The notes: generated by a model from the sequence alone, not told the origin. 64,000 nt of DNA from Erodium maritimum (GCA_963921825.1 OY997593.1:68742039-68806038); one strand, 5' to 3'. Shown: positions 12,477-24,660, numbered from the stretch's first letter. A program made the numbers and translations.

Positions 12477-14164
12477 TGTTAGGTCTCGAGGTAGGGTTGG
12501 AGATGAACCAACTCGCAGCGGAAAATCAATAAAAACCAAGAGACGATTAAAACCATGAAACAACTAACAAAGAATGGATTCACAAGAGAAAAATTCAGCA
12601 CTATCTCTTACCAAAACAAGAACACCGGTTAACGAATTATTGGCTTGAGTCTCCAAGACGCCTACGTATCCACATGGGAATCAAAGCCACGTAGTTCTTC
12701 TCTTTGAGGACTCAAGAACACAAAAATGGAGGAGGAAACTAGCCAAACCCGAAATGGCCATGGAAGAGGGAGAAAAAATGTGTTTCCTATTCTTGTCTTG
12801 TTTTTGTTATGTTGAAAAAAGATGACTTAAACATAACAAAACTCATACTTGTCCAACTAAAGGCATGGGACAAGTATGGTGTCAAGTAAGGTGTAAATAG
12901 GACAAAGTATGGCAAGACAAGATTGGCTTAGGTGGTGAATCACCAACACCTTAATCCTTGTCTTGCTTACTTAGTACTAATTAATCAAGACTTGATTAAT
13001 TAGTTCCATGGGCCTTGGTTGCATGGGCCTTTCATGGGCCTCTTGGAACATGGCCCGTGACCATTTCCAACGAGGTCCCGTGATTCGCTCATCGCCTCCA
13101 TGCCTTCCATACCGGAAATGTCCAACATTATCCGACGCGATCAATCCCAAGACTCCAAGCCTTGTCTCGATCCGTAAAGTCCTATTCACTTACGGGCACA
13201 TGACCCAAAACCCAGTTTTGGTCATGTCCCGAGACAACTCCCTTTTGGCCATTCTCCATAAATGTGTCAATGAGTTTCATCCTCCGGTGTGACCCTTAGG
13301 TTTATGCATGTCAATAGATCAACGTAAAATCCCATTTTACTTGATCCTATTTAAGTGGCAACTAACGAGACTTTAGTATTGCCTGACACTACATAACGAA
13401 TCGACCATGTCAATTCAAACCTTTCCGTCGTCCCTGTCATTATCCTTTTATCTCCGATATCCTGATTGAGATAAGGCATAGAGCCGTCATCCTTATTATT
13501 CTCAATCACCGTTCCTTAATATGTGAGATGACTAAAGATATGATACCCAGTATCATGTGCATGGCCATGCTATTCTTCCAGTCACTCTCGATCAAGCGGC
13601 CGAGAACCGATATCTTTCCCATACCTTAGTATGAGGGATAAATCCCTTAGCCGTCTTTCGTGTCACTCATGTAGCCCGTCCCCAAGCCAATCCTGGCCGT
13701 TATGGAAGCCCTGTTACGGACAACGTTAGGCTCAGGTCAAACTCAGTTGTTGACTACATAGCAATCACAAAGACTCCTTGGTCTAAGGATACATGACAAG
13801 CTACAACACTGAATATGTTCATGACTTAATCTATGGCACATATTCAGGGCGGGTCGTCCAATATCATGTCCCACATGATATCTATGATCAGACTCCGGAA
13901 TCCCATTCCAATGACTAACAGAACGTAAGCCATAAAGAGCCATCTTTCATACTAGTCGCTTCTAGTGAAGCTTTGTTGACTAGGGACCCATCGAGTGTGA
14001 TCTATCTCGATCTATGGTTCTATTCGCATGGTGGGCACAGATCAGAGCACACATCGATATATTACTCCAACACATAAGTAATATAAAGCCGCTTTAATTT
14101 TATTGCTAACGATGATATATACATTTGGACATTTAGGATTGAACTACGGGCACTAAGACTAACA
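12477..14164 (-). repeat. LTR of the Copia element (3' LTR in its own sense)
   Basis: It has TG...CA-type ends and is 1688 bp long, the same length as its partner at 19248-20935. Both are bounded by TCCAA on the outer side. Confidence 0.95.
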
Positions 14165-14315
14165 ATATCCCACTTGTCCTAGTTCCAATCTAAACTCCAA
14201 TATGTCCCCATCGACTTTACATGTCTAACATATTCAGGCAGTGACACTGCCTTAGTCAAAGGGTTGGCTATGTTATCATCTGTTGCAATATCGGTTATCT
14301 TCACTTCACCTCAGT

Positions 14316-14513
14316 TCAGTATTTATCTGATGAGGTGGATACGCCGCAGTACATGTTTGGATTTGTTATATGATCTAGGCTTTTAGCTTGCGCAATGGCC
14401 CTTGTGTTGTCGCAAGATGGATTCACCGGGCTGGATGGGTTTTTAATTACACCCAGCCCTGCCATGAATTTCCAAATCCACATAGCCTCCTTAGCTGCCT
14501 CTGCAGCATCCAT
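14316..14513 (-). pseudogene. Copia RNase H fragment
   Basis: The minus-strand translation shows a 'EAAKEAMWIWKFMAGLGV' stretch followed by a 'CDNT.AIA.AK' block, the familiar Copia RNase H core. It is part of the broken coding region of the element. Confidence 0.8.
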
Positions 14514-14928
14514 GTACTTGGTCTCTGTCGTAGATTCGGTAATGATATCTTGCTTTACGCTCTCCCAGCTAAATCTCTGCCATTCAGCGTAAACACATAT
14601 CCTGATTGACTTCTAAAGTCATCTGGATTTGTCTTGGAAAACTAGCGTCTACTAATCCTTCGACGACTAGTTCAGCATCATCTTTCCCCCGGGTTAGAAT
14701 GATGTCTACTGGTACAACATAAGGCTTACGAGACGTCTGGTCTCATACATGTCATGGCATATATGATCGATCCTGCCCCCAGGCGCATAGGATTCTCATC
14801 ATCCTTTTCAGCTCATCAGGTGTCTTAGGACACTGAGTCTTGCTGAGATGAATGCCATGACTAGTGGGTAAGAGTCCTTTCTTTGAATCGAGCATTAAGA
14901 ACCTACTCAATGCCTTGTTCACATAGGT

Positions 14929-15330
14929 TCACTGACTTAAATCCAAGACCCTCTTGGTGCGATCTCTACATATCTTAATCCTTAAGATATAAGAAGCATC
15001 GCCTAAGTCCTTTATTGAAAAACACTTCCTCAACCAAGCTTTAGTCTCGTGCAAGGTTGGGATGTCGTTTTCAATGAGAACCAGAAAGGTAATCTTGCTC
15101 CCACTAGCCTTCTTATAAACGCAAGATTCATTCTCGCTCTTGATTAAGCCAAATCCAATTACAGCTTCATCAAAACGAAGGATCCAATTCCGAGAAGTTC
15201 GTTTCAATCCATAAATGGATTTCAACAACTTATAAATCTTTCCTTTATTCTTCGGATCGTCAAAACCTTTGGGCCGAGACATACAAACGTACTCAGTCAA
15301 ATTTCCATTTAGGAAACGCGGTTTTGACAT
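14929..15330 (-). pseudogene. Copia reverse transcriptase fragment
   Basis: The minus-strand frame shows 'FLNGNL.EYVCMSRPKGF', 'YKLLKSIYGLK' and 'ESCVYKK', diagnostic of the plant Copia reverse transcriptase (Tnt1/Tork-like). It is part of the broken coding region. Confidence 0.9.
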
Positions 15331-16268
15331 CCACTTTCCATATCTCGTAATTATGATACGCAGTTATGTCAAGAAGAATTTGGATCGATTTTGACCATAG
15401 CCACTAAGGAGAAGGTTTCCTCATAGTCAATCCATGCCTATAACCTTTCGCCACCAGTTGAGCTTTGTAGGTCAGAGGTTTTCCGTCCATGTCCATCTTC
15501 ACCTTGAAGATCCATTTGCATCCGATGGTCCTCACACCATTGATGGGATCAACCGGTTCCTAGACTCGGTTGTCCGACATGGATTGCATTTCCTCCCTCA
15601 TGGCTCCCAGCCATAACTCGGAGTTGGGCCCATCCACGACTTCCTGAAAGGTGGTTGGATCATCGTGATCCACCATGACTTCATTGTCACCTCCGGATAC
15701 CATATCTTGGAGGTGGAAGATTGATCCTTTCAAATCGCCTTGGACCTTCCGGAATTGTAACAGGAATTGGTTCTTACTCTACGACAATCTCTGGCTTCTT
15801 TCTACTGGGTTGCCAATTGGTTTAGACAGATCTGTACCATCCTGAATTTCTTCGAGATGCACAGTCCTCCCAATGACGTCTTTGGAAACAAAACTCCTTT
15901 TCCATAAAGACCCCACCCCATGCGATGAACACCATGTTCTCACTGGGATAGTAGAAGTAGTATCCCCTTGTTGCTTTGGGATACCACACGAAGGTGCATA
16001 TCTCAGATCTTGGTTCGAGCTTAGTCGAAACCAAATGTTTCACATAAGCCTCGCAACCACAAATCTTTAGGAAAGACAAAGCGGGCATCATCCCATATCA
16101 TTTTAAAATGGTGTCCCTTCCACACCCTTCGTCGAAGCCCGATTCACTATGAATGCGGTCGTCTCTAGAGCATAATCCCATAAATAGATTGGGAGATCAG
16201 TCCAACTAATAATGGAACGGACCATTGTCTAACAATGTCCGATTTCTCCGTTTGGCTACACCTTTCAT

Positions 16269-17060
16269 CTACAGTGTCCCAGGAGGAGTCCATTCCAAAA
16301 GGATCCCATTCTCTTTTAGATGATCTAATAACTCTGTGGTCAAGTATTTTCCACCTCGATCCAATCGAAGTGCCTTAATACCTTTGTCGAGCTGGTTTTC
16401 TATTTTAGTCTTAAACTTTTTGAATTTATTAAAAGCTTTAGACTTATGTCTCAGCGAATAGACATAACCATATTTACTGTAATCATCAGTAAATGTGATA
16501 AAGTAGTTGAAACCCCTCCTGGCAAGTGAACTTATTGGTCTACACATATTCGAGTGTATCAGCCCCAATAATTCACCCGCCCTTTCATCGCGATCGATAA
16601 AAAGGGCACTTTAGTCATTTTGCCCATCAAACAAACCTTGCACCTATCGATCGAATGGAATTCGAATGAACTTGAAAGTCCGCACTTCTGAAGTGCTGAT
16701 AGGTGCTTCTTGTTTATGCGACCTAAATGATAGTGCCTTAACAGAGTTAGGTTTAAATCGTTGGATTTAAAACCTCTTGGTATTAACGGAATATATAGAA
16801 CTTGAGGCATTGTTACCCATATCTAATATGTACAATCCTCCAACCAAGTCAGTACTGGTATAAAACATATCATTGCATAGAACATTGAAAACTCCATTTC
16901 CAATATTAACATTATATCCTTCCTTGTCAAACACGGATACAAATATAATATTCCTACTGAAAGTAGGTATGCAATATACATTATACATTACTAAGACAAG
17001 GCCTCTTGGCAAAGCAAGACTCATGGATCCTACAGCAGTTGCCACAACTCTAAGGTCCAC
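16269..17060 (-). pseudogene. Copia GAG-pre-integrase and integrase fragments
   Basis: Minus-strand frames show the pre-integrase region ('LWHYRLGHI'-like, here degenerate, near 16700), followed by 'NYFITFTDDYSKYGYVY' and 'IKALRLDRGGKY', the integrase core. They are part of the broken coding region. Confidence 0.85.
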
Positions 17061-17188
17061 TTCGTGCTTTCCAAACCTCTCCTACTTTCAGCCACCATAT
17101 ATAAGTGCATCTGTGAGATTCAGTCCTGGTATCTAATACCCATGAATCGTTGGAAGTAGAGAGATGTAGCTCTATAGAGTTAATACCG

Positions 17189-17322
17189 GATGAATGCACG
17201 GTCCCACCGCCCTTCCTTAGATCATCCAGGTTTCCTGATGAAGGCGCAGTCCTACTGCCCTTCTTCAGATCATCCACGCTATTTGATGAAGGCGCAGTCC
17301 CACAGCCCTTCTTCAGATCAAC
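17189..17322 (-). repeat. 48-bp tandem repeat within the Copia gag region
   Basis: Units starting 'gatgaaggcgcagtcc' begin at 17189, 17237 and 17285, giving a period of 48 bp (16 codons) and about 2.8 copies. On the minus strand they encode a short lysine/glycine/serine-rich repeat between the zinc-knuckle area and the pre-integrase region. Confidence 0.85.
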
Positions 17323-17455
17323 CGTGAACTTCCTGTAATCCCGGTTCCAATGACCAGACTATTGGCAGTAGAAGCAGACATTCTCATGTGTCTCATCTTT
17401 CCTGCCAAGTGCGCATGGGCCCCGCCCTTGCCACTTCCAATTCCCTTGTTGACCA

Positions 17456-17689
17456 TCAGAATATCCTTGGATCCCAGATCCCTGATATATTCTTCTCAGC
17501 AATTAATGACACTTCATGTAACTCTGATATGGTCTTAGAGACAGCCTTGTCAAGGACATATTCTTTGCGTTCAGACTTGAGGACTATCCTCAAAATTCTG
17601 TACCAGTCCAAATAGTTTGTCCCATTTAGCTTGACCCTGTCAAGAATGGTTTTTAATGACAAACTATTAATGTTCGCTGAATTTGCCAT
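17456..17689 (-). pseudogene. Copia gag N-terminal fragment
   Basis: The minus-strand translation starting MANSANINSLSLKTIL shows the 'LNGTNYLDWYR.LRIVL' pattern of Copia gag. The ~1.56 kb between this start and the primer site forms an unusually long leader. Confidence 0.85.
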
Positions 17690-18004
17690 TTGATCTACAA
17701 CAGATAAAATTCAATCAGTAAACTGAATAAATTTTATGAAGATCAAGCTTAAACACCAACAATCGATTCTAAACCTTTAGAATCTGAAACCAAGATCCTT
17801 GATTCACTCGATTAAGCTGAACTAATGCTCACCACTTAATCGAGCTATGTAGGTAGGACTCCATCCAATCACATCCAATGTGACTCCTGACTAGGGTATG
17901 TACTTATGTACACGACTTACCCTATCTGTTACCATAGCTCAACCTCAGGCTGAGAATCGTAGTCGGGTCCACCAATTTTCAACTATGGCTCGTCACTATG
18001 TAGG

Positions 18005-18095
18005 TGCTCCGCTAATGCGCACGACACCCACATATGTCGTCCAAACCTACTACCCCGCTTCCCCATGGATGCTCCGCTAATGCGCACGACACCCA
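18005..18095. repeat. 26-bp exact repeat in the Copia leader
   Basis: The 26-bp sequence beginning tgctccgctaatgcgcacga occurs at 18005-18030 and 18070-18095 without a mismatch. Downstream, 18200-18290 contains further short repeats around 'catccaatg.aatga'. All lie between primer site and gag in the element's own sense. Confidence 0.85.
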
Positions 18096-19247
18096 TAGAA
18101 CGGGGAGGTAGTAAGGTGTTGATGATTGGGAGGTATCGGACATGACCCGCTTTTACTTGTCCAGTTGTGTTCAAAACTTTGGCACATCCTAGATGCGATG
18201 AGCACATCAACTACATTCCAAATGCAATGATGCCTCAAATTACATCCAATGTAATTCTTCCTTTGAACCCGTCAACTACATCCAATGCAATGACGGTTCT
18301 AAGGGTTCACACACAAGGATTAAAATTCCAATTTTATCTTTGCATGTGAGGTGATATGCTCGGTAAATAAAGTTAAGCATGCAATTCTAAAACACATAGA
18401 ATTAATCATGCATAAACTAAACCAAGCATAAAGCAATAAATGTGCACATAATAGCCCCCTAAACTAACTCCCACTAGCTTCTTGAGCTCCACCGACTCCA
18501 AGCCGATGCCAACACCCGAAAAGCCACCAAATGACCTTTTCGCCCTTTCTTCGTCTTGAGTAAAAAATTACAATTTAATACACGACTCGCAGGTCGGGAA
18601 TAAATAAATATTACAAACAAGTGGTTCGACGACTACACCTTGAAAGAATAATTACACGCTAACTCTAACGGCTCGCAGGCCGTGAAAAGCGATAAATAAT
18701 TAAATCGAGCTCGGGGCTATTATGTACACCATGCCAACATCACATCACACATCGTGTTATCAAACAAGCATGTTATCAAACATCATGTGATTTTCCGGTT
18801 TTAATTAATAGCCAAGTTTCGAAAATTTTTGATGCTCGGTTTATCGAAACCGTTCAAAAATGAAACTTTTGAACATTTGATCTTCGAGTTCGTCATGACG
18901 GTTCCAAACTCGTCATAACTAACAAAACGGTTTAGCCTTGGCATATCAACCATCCAATGGTCATGCTTGGCCTAGCTCCGTCCAACGGAGCCCCGTTCGG
19001 TCCCGGTTTCGGCTCCCCGAGAGTCCCGCTCCCGAGACCCGAAAAATCAATTTTTTTTTTCAAAATTTCCAGATTTGAAATAATTTTCAAAAATTCATTT
19101 TACATGCATTAAATCCATGAACAAGAATTTAAAACATGTTATCAAACAATTTAGCAAAACAACATGCCAAAAACGAAACTTTCAAGCAAAACCGAAACTT
19201 TGAACACCGTCTTGTGAATCCCGAAGGTAGCATGGCTCTGATACCAC

Positions 19248-20935
19248 TGTTAGGTCTCGAGGTAGGGTTGGAGATGAACCAACTCGCAGCGGAAAATCAA
19301 TAAAAACCAAGAGACGATTAAAACCATGAAACAACTAACAAAGAATGGATTCACAAGAGAAAAATTCAGCACTATCTCTTACCAAAACAAGAACACCGGT
19401 TAACGAATGATTGGCTTGAGTCTCCAAGACGCCTACGTATCCACATGGGAATCAAAGCCACGTAGTTCTTCTCTTTGAGGACTCAAGAACACAAAAATGG
19501 AGGAGGAAACTAGCCAAACCCGAAATGGCCATGGAAGAGGGAGAGAAAATGTGTTTCCTATTCTTGTCTTGTTTTTGTTATGTTGAAAAAAGATGACTTA
19601 AACATAACAAAACCCATACTTGTCCAACTAAAGGCATGGGACAAGTATGGTGTCAAGTAAGGTGTAAATAGGACAAAGCATGGCAAGACAAGATTGGGTT
19701 AGGTGGTGAATCACCAACACCTTAATCCTTGTCTTGCTTACTTAGTACTAATTAATCAAGACTTGATTAATTAGTTCCATGGGCCTTGGTTGCATGGGCC
19801 TTTCATGGGCCTCTTGGAACATGGCCCGTGGCCATTTCCAACGAGGTCCCGTGATTCGCTCATCGCCTCCATGCCTTCCATACCGGAAATGTCCAACATT
19901 ATCCGACGCGATCAATCCCAAGACTCCAAGCCTTGTCTCGATCCGTAAAGTCCTATTCACTTACGGGCACATGACCCAAAACCCAGTTTTGGTCATGTCC
20001 CGAGACAACTCCCTTTTGGCCATTCTCCATAAATGTGTCAATGAGTTTCATCCTCCGGTGTGACCCTTAGGTTTATGCATGTCAATAGATCAACGTAAAA
20101 TCCCATTTTACTTGATCCTATTTAAGTGGCAACTAACGAGACTTTAGTATTGCCTGACACTACATAACGAATCGACCATGTCAATTCAAACCTTTCCGTC
20201 GTCCCTGTCATTATCCTTTTATCTCCGATATCCTGATTGAGATAAGGCATAGAGCCGTCATCCTTATTATTCTCAATCACCGTTCCTTGATATGTGAGAT
20301 GAATGAAGATATGATACCCAGTATCATGTGCATGACCATGCTATTCTTCCAGTCACTCTCGATCAAGCGGCCGAGAACCGATATCTTTCCCATACCTTAG
20401 TATGAGGGATAAATCCCTTAGCCGTCTTTCGTGTCACTCATGTAGCCCGTCCCCAAGCCAATCCTGGCCGTTATGGAAGCCCTGTTACGGACAACGTTAG
20501 GCTCAGGTCAAACTCAGTTGTTGACTACATAGCGATCACAAAGACTCTTTGGTCTAAGGATACATGGCAAGCTACAACACTGAATATGTTCATGACTTAA
20601 TCTATGGCACATATTCAGGGCGGGTCGTCCAATATCATGTCCCACATGATATCTATGATCAGACTCCGGAATCCCATTCCAATGACTAACAGAACGTAAG
20701 CCATAAAGAGCCATCTTTCATACTAGTCGCTTCTAGTGAAGCTTTGTTGACTAGGGACCCATCGAGTGTGATCTATCTCGATCTATGGTTCTATTCGCAT
20801 GGTGGGCACAGATCAGAGCACACATCGATATATTACTCCAACACATAAGTAATATAAAGCCGCTTTAATTTTATTGCTAACGATGATATATACATTTGGA
20901 CATTTAGGATTGAACTACGGGCACTAAGACTAACA
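19248..20935 (-). repeat. LTR of the Copia element (5' LTR in its own sense)
   Basis: It is 1688 bp and about 99 % identical to the LTR at 12477-14164. The primer-binding site abuts its inner edge at 19247. Confidence 0.95.
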
Positions 20936-22157
20936 TCCAATTCCATCCTCCTCCATCTCTGACGGACCTACTTTGCCGATTGTGGTGTCCAATCCAACGC
21001 CTTTCCCTCCGGTGGATGCCCTTCTCGCTTTGCAAGAGGGATTTGATGCCCTATCCATCACACACCAGGTTTTCGCTTCTACGACGAGGCCCTTTTATGG
21101 TGTCGTGGAAGTTGTTCACTTCTGCGATGCCATCGTATGATAAAGGTTTGGAATCACCGTGACCTTGTCATCAAAGACCTCAACTGTGGGAATTCGGGGT
21201 TTTACTTATCCTCTCAAGCGAAGAAAGATCAAGTTCGTAGGGAGGAGCCATGGTCGTTCAAGAAGGCACCGCTTAATTTTGAAAACATCCAACAGGGGGT
21301 GAACCCGACCACGTTTCCATTCTCCCGCATCCAGATGTGTTCACGACTTTTCGACTTTCCCCCGGACGGTCTCACGACCACAACAAGATTTCAGGCGAGT
21401 GAGGCACTAGGGGGCTTAGTGCACTTCCCAGACGGATAACTCAGGCATTGGTCTAGAGCGAGATCCTTCATGTCCAGTTTTGGAAGGACATGGCCACCTC
21501 GCTCTATCGCTCTATCTGCAGCACATCCCGGGCCACACGCGGGTGACTAGGGCTCGCCTCTAGTATGAGCATCTCCCGTGCTTCTGCTTCACTTGTGAAT
21601 GCATTGGATACGTTAACCTTCACATCCCTCGAGGACAATAAACGAGTATCACCTCCCCCCGAGGTTATATATGTCCATCGCAAAGGAGACGGCTTCCCTA
21701 CACATACATGTCTTCCAAGACTGGACGGATCCCATTCGAACCCAGATGCCCCCCACAACCCCACTCCGCTTCGAATGTCCGCCCAGGGTTCGATCCAATG
21801 TGCCTCAGCACCCCCACAATAATACACGATCTCTTGCCTATCGTGACAACATACCCGTGGAACCGACATCATGTGGTCTCTCGGTCCGTTCCACCACCGC
21901 AAATGGGTCAGGGATCTTGGCCATTAGAGGACGGGGTAACACATGATCTCCTACCTAACCTGGAGGACGTCATGTTGACTTCCAAGAACTTGTAAGCCTC
22001 AGAGGAGACCCTGGGCATGAGTCAAGGGCCAGGGTAAAGAAGCAAGCTCATGCCTCAAGACCTGGGCATCGCTCCACTGGTGGCCCCTCCACCGTAGAAG
22101 AAGGACAACCTATAATTATTTGTTGTGGTTGATTTTGTTTCTATAATCTTTAAATAA
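20936..22157 (+). pseudogene. L1-type LINE ORF1 remnant (DUF4283 and degenerate zinc knuckle)
   Basis: The frame 21137-21439 reads 'VWNHRDLVIKDL', 'GFYLSSQAKKDQV' and 'EPWSFKKAPLNFE', the DUF4283 signature of plant L1 ORF1 proteins. Farther on (about 21560-21640), in another frame, lies 'YEHLPCFCFTCECIGYV', which is a CCHC knuckle with its histidine replaced by tyrosine. No endonuclease or reverse transcriptase follows before the next LINE at 22168, so the copy is ORF1-only or internally deleted. Its 5' part is at 12209-12476, on the other side of the Copia insertion. Stops and frame changes show it is dead. Confidence 0.8.
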
Positions 22158-22167
22158 AATTAGAAAT

Positions 22168-24597
22168 GATTTAAAGACAACACCTATTAAAGCTCTCTCG
22201 ACTTGCGAGATTTTTCTCTTTTATAAGGAAGCCTGGCCTCACTTATGGATGTCTCTATCCTTGCCGCCGATGTGACTGTTGCCTCCACTGCTAGTCACAT
22301 CCCATCACAGACCCACGTGGTGAAGCACATGCCACCTGCGCCACCACCACGCCCCTCCTCGGACGTCGCGTCCCTATCAAACAAAGACGGAACCGGAAGA
22401 AGAAACAAAAGGCACCTACAACTTTGGTTCTTCTTCCTCCTTCTTCCATAGGCCCCATACTGACTCCATCATCAGAGGCGTCGCTGGTTTTTTCTTTCGT
22501 TTCTTTTGAACCACTGGTAAAGCCACGACGAGGTCGACCTATTAAGCCCCAAACCCTAACGTCTCCTTCAAGTCAAGTTAGGGTTTCGAAGCTCTCTTCG
22601 TCAACCGCCAGCCCTTCCGACTCGCCTCTACCCCGAGCTTTGGCGATTGATTCAGCTCCTCAACTACCTCTGGAACCTCATGTTCATGGCTCGCTGAAAT
22701 CGTTGGTGTCTCCGCCGCTTACGTTGGCATGCACTCCTTTGACTGGTGTGGTGGAACCAGGGGATGTGGGGTTGGTAGTTTTTTCTGGGTCTCTCGAACG
22801 GGAGGGCGGCTCCTCTCGACCGATTGTCAGTCGCCCACTCTTGCCCCCATCCCTAGCCTCCGCCCCAAGTTATGCTAGGTTGGTGGAAGTTCCCGCCTCC
22901 ATTGATAAGGGATCTGGCTCAGGGGAAGGCTCCCATGATAGATACGGAGAGAGTGGTACCGGAACGGAAGGAGCTTGAAGCTTTATGTGATGGGCGTATC
23001 GTCCCCAATGGGGATCGTGTGTCGGTGATTCTGACACTCCTCTCTCCTCTGTCGGGAATGATCCACCGCTGCTGAGCATTCAAACCCAAGGGCACCGGGA
23101 CTACCTCGAAGACGTTGGAGCTTTCGGTGTCACTGAAGTCCAACCTGCTCAACATCCAGGATGGCTTCTCGGCATGTTCGTTGGAAGAGGAGGTGGTTGA
23201 GGTCCCTTACCTTCCGATTAGCCCGTCGGTCCTTGCCCGACAATTGTTTGCCATCTTGGGAAAACTATGGACTGCCAAGTCACCCTGCAAGGAGACCCTC
23301 CTCTGGATTATCTCTCGATCTTGGGGGAAATCGACTGAGGGGTTGGTCATCAAGGACATCGGGCCGGGTGTTCGGGTTCTTTTTTTCCACGACGGAGGCA
23401 TGATTATGGGTTTGGCGAAACAAGCCATGGTGTTTTAACGGTCGTCCCCTCCTACTGGATTATCTGGATCCCATGGCTAGGGACCCTCCGGCCCTGGACC
23501 GCCTACAAATATGGATGCACGCCCACGGCTCCCTCCGATAATGCGCACAAAGACCACGGGGGAAACGATCGGATCGACACTAGGGATATGTGTTGAGGTC
23601 CCATGTGATCAATGAGGTATTTGTTGGGCGGCGCAGTGAAAGTTCATTTCTGGCATTTCGTGGAGCGCCCTATCCGCTGACAGCTCCTACTTCGATTCTG
23701 GGAATTTCTTGAGTCGGTTTGTGTCACTCTTACCTATACTAAACTTCCCGTGTTTTGTTTTAACTGTGATTTGATTGGTCACATGATGGCTGATTGTGAT
23801 AGGAAGCTGGTGGGTAAGCCAAAGTTGGACTCATCCATCTTGGAGTATTAGAAGAACAGGCACCCGAAGATGTATGCGACGGACTAGAACGATCAGACTT
23901 CTCGTCGTCCAGTGTCCTCGACTTCTGCACCTCAGGGTCCCTTGTCTCGGGGCAGGGGACCAATTGTATCCTCGGCTACTGCACCTCGGGGGGGAGGGGG
24001 CTCAACGAGTCTCCCTACCGCGGGTCGGTGACCCAGGCTGGAAGAACTTGGTGATCGACCAACCAGTTAGGGGCAGCCCAACCGAGACCCCACGTTTGCC
24101 TACGCACAGAGATAGAACTGGACTTGGAGCTGAGTCTAGTAGTGGAACGGGAGATGGGGGAGTGAAATGGGGTTTTACTGGGGGACCCCGGGATGACCAA
24201 GACCGGGCCGGGAAGATGACCTGAATGGAGGAATAAAAGGGATTCAGTGCTCTGGGGACTGGCCTTGGGAGGGGTCCTTGGGAAGAGCTCTGCCTCCCTT
24301 GGAAGCTGGTGTCAGCAGGTTCGGTAGCAACCATCATAATATGCAGCAATTAGGCATGACCTTGAGCAGCGGACATCGGTATCATTGTTATTTAAATTTT
24401 GTTTGCCTTTATGGCACCCTAATATACCCACTGTGTCGGTTTTTTTTGGCACAAAGTTATGAGTAGGAAGACCTTGGGGCCTCGATACATTATAATAGCT
24501 ATTTTACTGTGATCAAGGGTTTCTCGAATACACGTCTTTTATCCGTTCGAAATCTAATTAATGAAATTACAACTTCTTAGTCAAAAAAAGTATATAT
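22168..24597 (+). mobile_element. L1-type LINE derivative with ORF1 but no ORF2
   Basis: It is flanked by aattagaaat at 22158-22167 and 24598-24607, a 10-bp perfect target duplication, and its 3' end is a short A-run after 'aattaatgaaattac'. Between them lie a GC-rich leader, an ORF1 and a ~370-bp 3' region. At ~2.43 kb it has no room for the ~4 kb endonuclease-reverse transcriptase frame. The insertion lies in the tail of the preceding LINE remnant. Confidence 0.75.
22424..24224 (+). pseudogene. ORF1 of the LINE derivative: proline/serine-rich N-terminus, DUF4283, CCHC zinc knuckle
   Basis: Residues encoded at 22424-22978 are Pro/Ser-rich. 23115-23438 encodes a DUF4283 first half ('RQLFAILGKLWTAK', 'RSWGKSTEGLVIKDIG', 'VRVLFF'). 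A frame change near 23420-23440 leads to its second half, 'PWCFNGRPLLLDYLDPMA'. At about 23753-23800 a third piece reads CFNCDLIGHMMADC, a perfect CX2CX4HX4C knuckle. ORF1 proteins of this type bind RNA and assemble the LINE particle. At least two frame changes and several stops show the gene is no longer functional. Confidence 0.8.
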
Positions 24598-24609
24598 AAT
24601 TAGAAATAT

Positions 24610-24660
24610 GGAATCCATCAACTTTTTTTTTTTTTTGAAATAACGGAATCTATCAACCTT
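24610..24660 (-). mobile_element. Tiny retroposon insertion, essentially only an A-tail
   Basis: The near-identical 15-16-bp sequences GGAATCCATCAACTT (24610-24624) and GGAATCTATCAACCTT (24645-24660) flank a run of T's followed by gaaataac. This is what a target-primed reverse transcription event looks like when it is cut off after little more than the poly(A) tail, inserted in minus orientation. Confidence 0.6.

Larger units (their letters stand above)
12477..20935 (-). mobile_element. Copia LTR retrotransposon, full-length structure, coding region broken
   Basis: This is an 8459-bp element read on the minus strand. It has two 1688-bp LTRs (TGTTAGG...CTAACA), a 5-bp target duplication TCCAA at 12472-12476 and 20936-20940, and an initiator-methionine-tRNA-type primer site (GGTATCAGAGCC on the minus strand) just inside the LTR at 19248. 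A short purine tract adjoins the LTR ending at 14164. Part order on the minus strand (gag, integrase, reverse transcriptase, RNase H) is that of Copia; the gag and RT wording resembles the Tork/Tnt1 group. The LTRs are about 99 % identical (roughly a dozen differences), suggesting insertion within the last million years or so at usual plant rates. The coding region carries many breaks, more than ten, so this is a fossil. Confidence 0.95.

Noticed and set aside
12977-20063. Matching open frames at 13008/19779 and 12977/19748 as a duplicated gene pair
   Set aside because: They lie at equal offsets within the two LTRs of the Copia element and are by-products of it.
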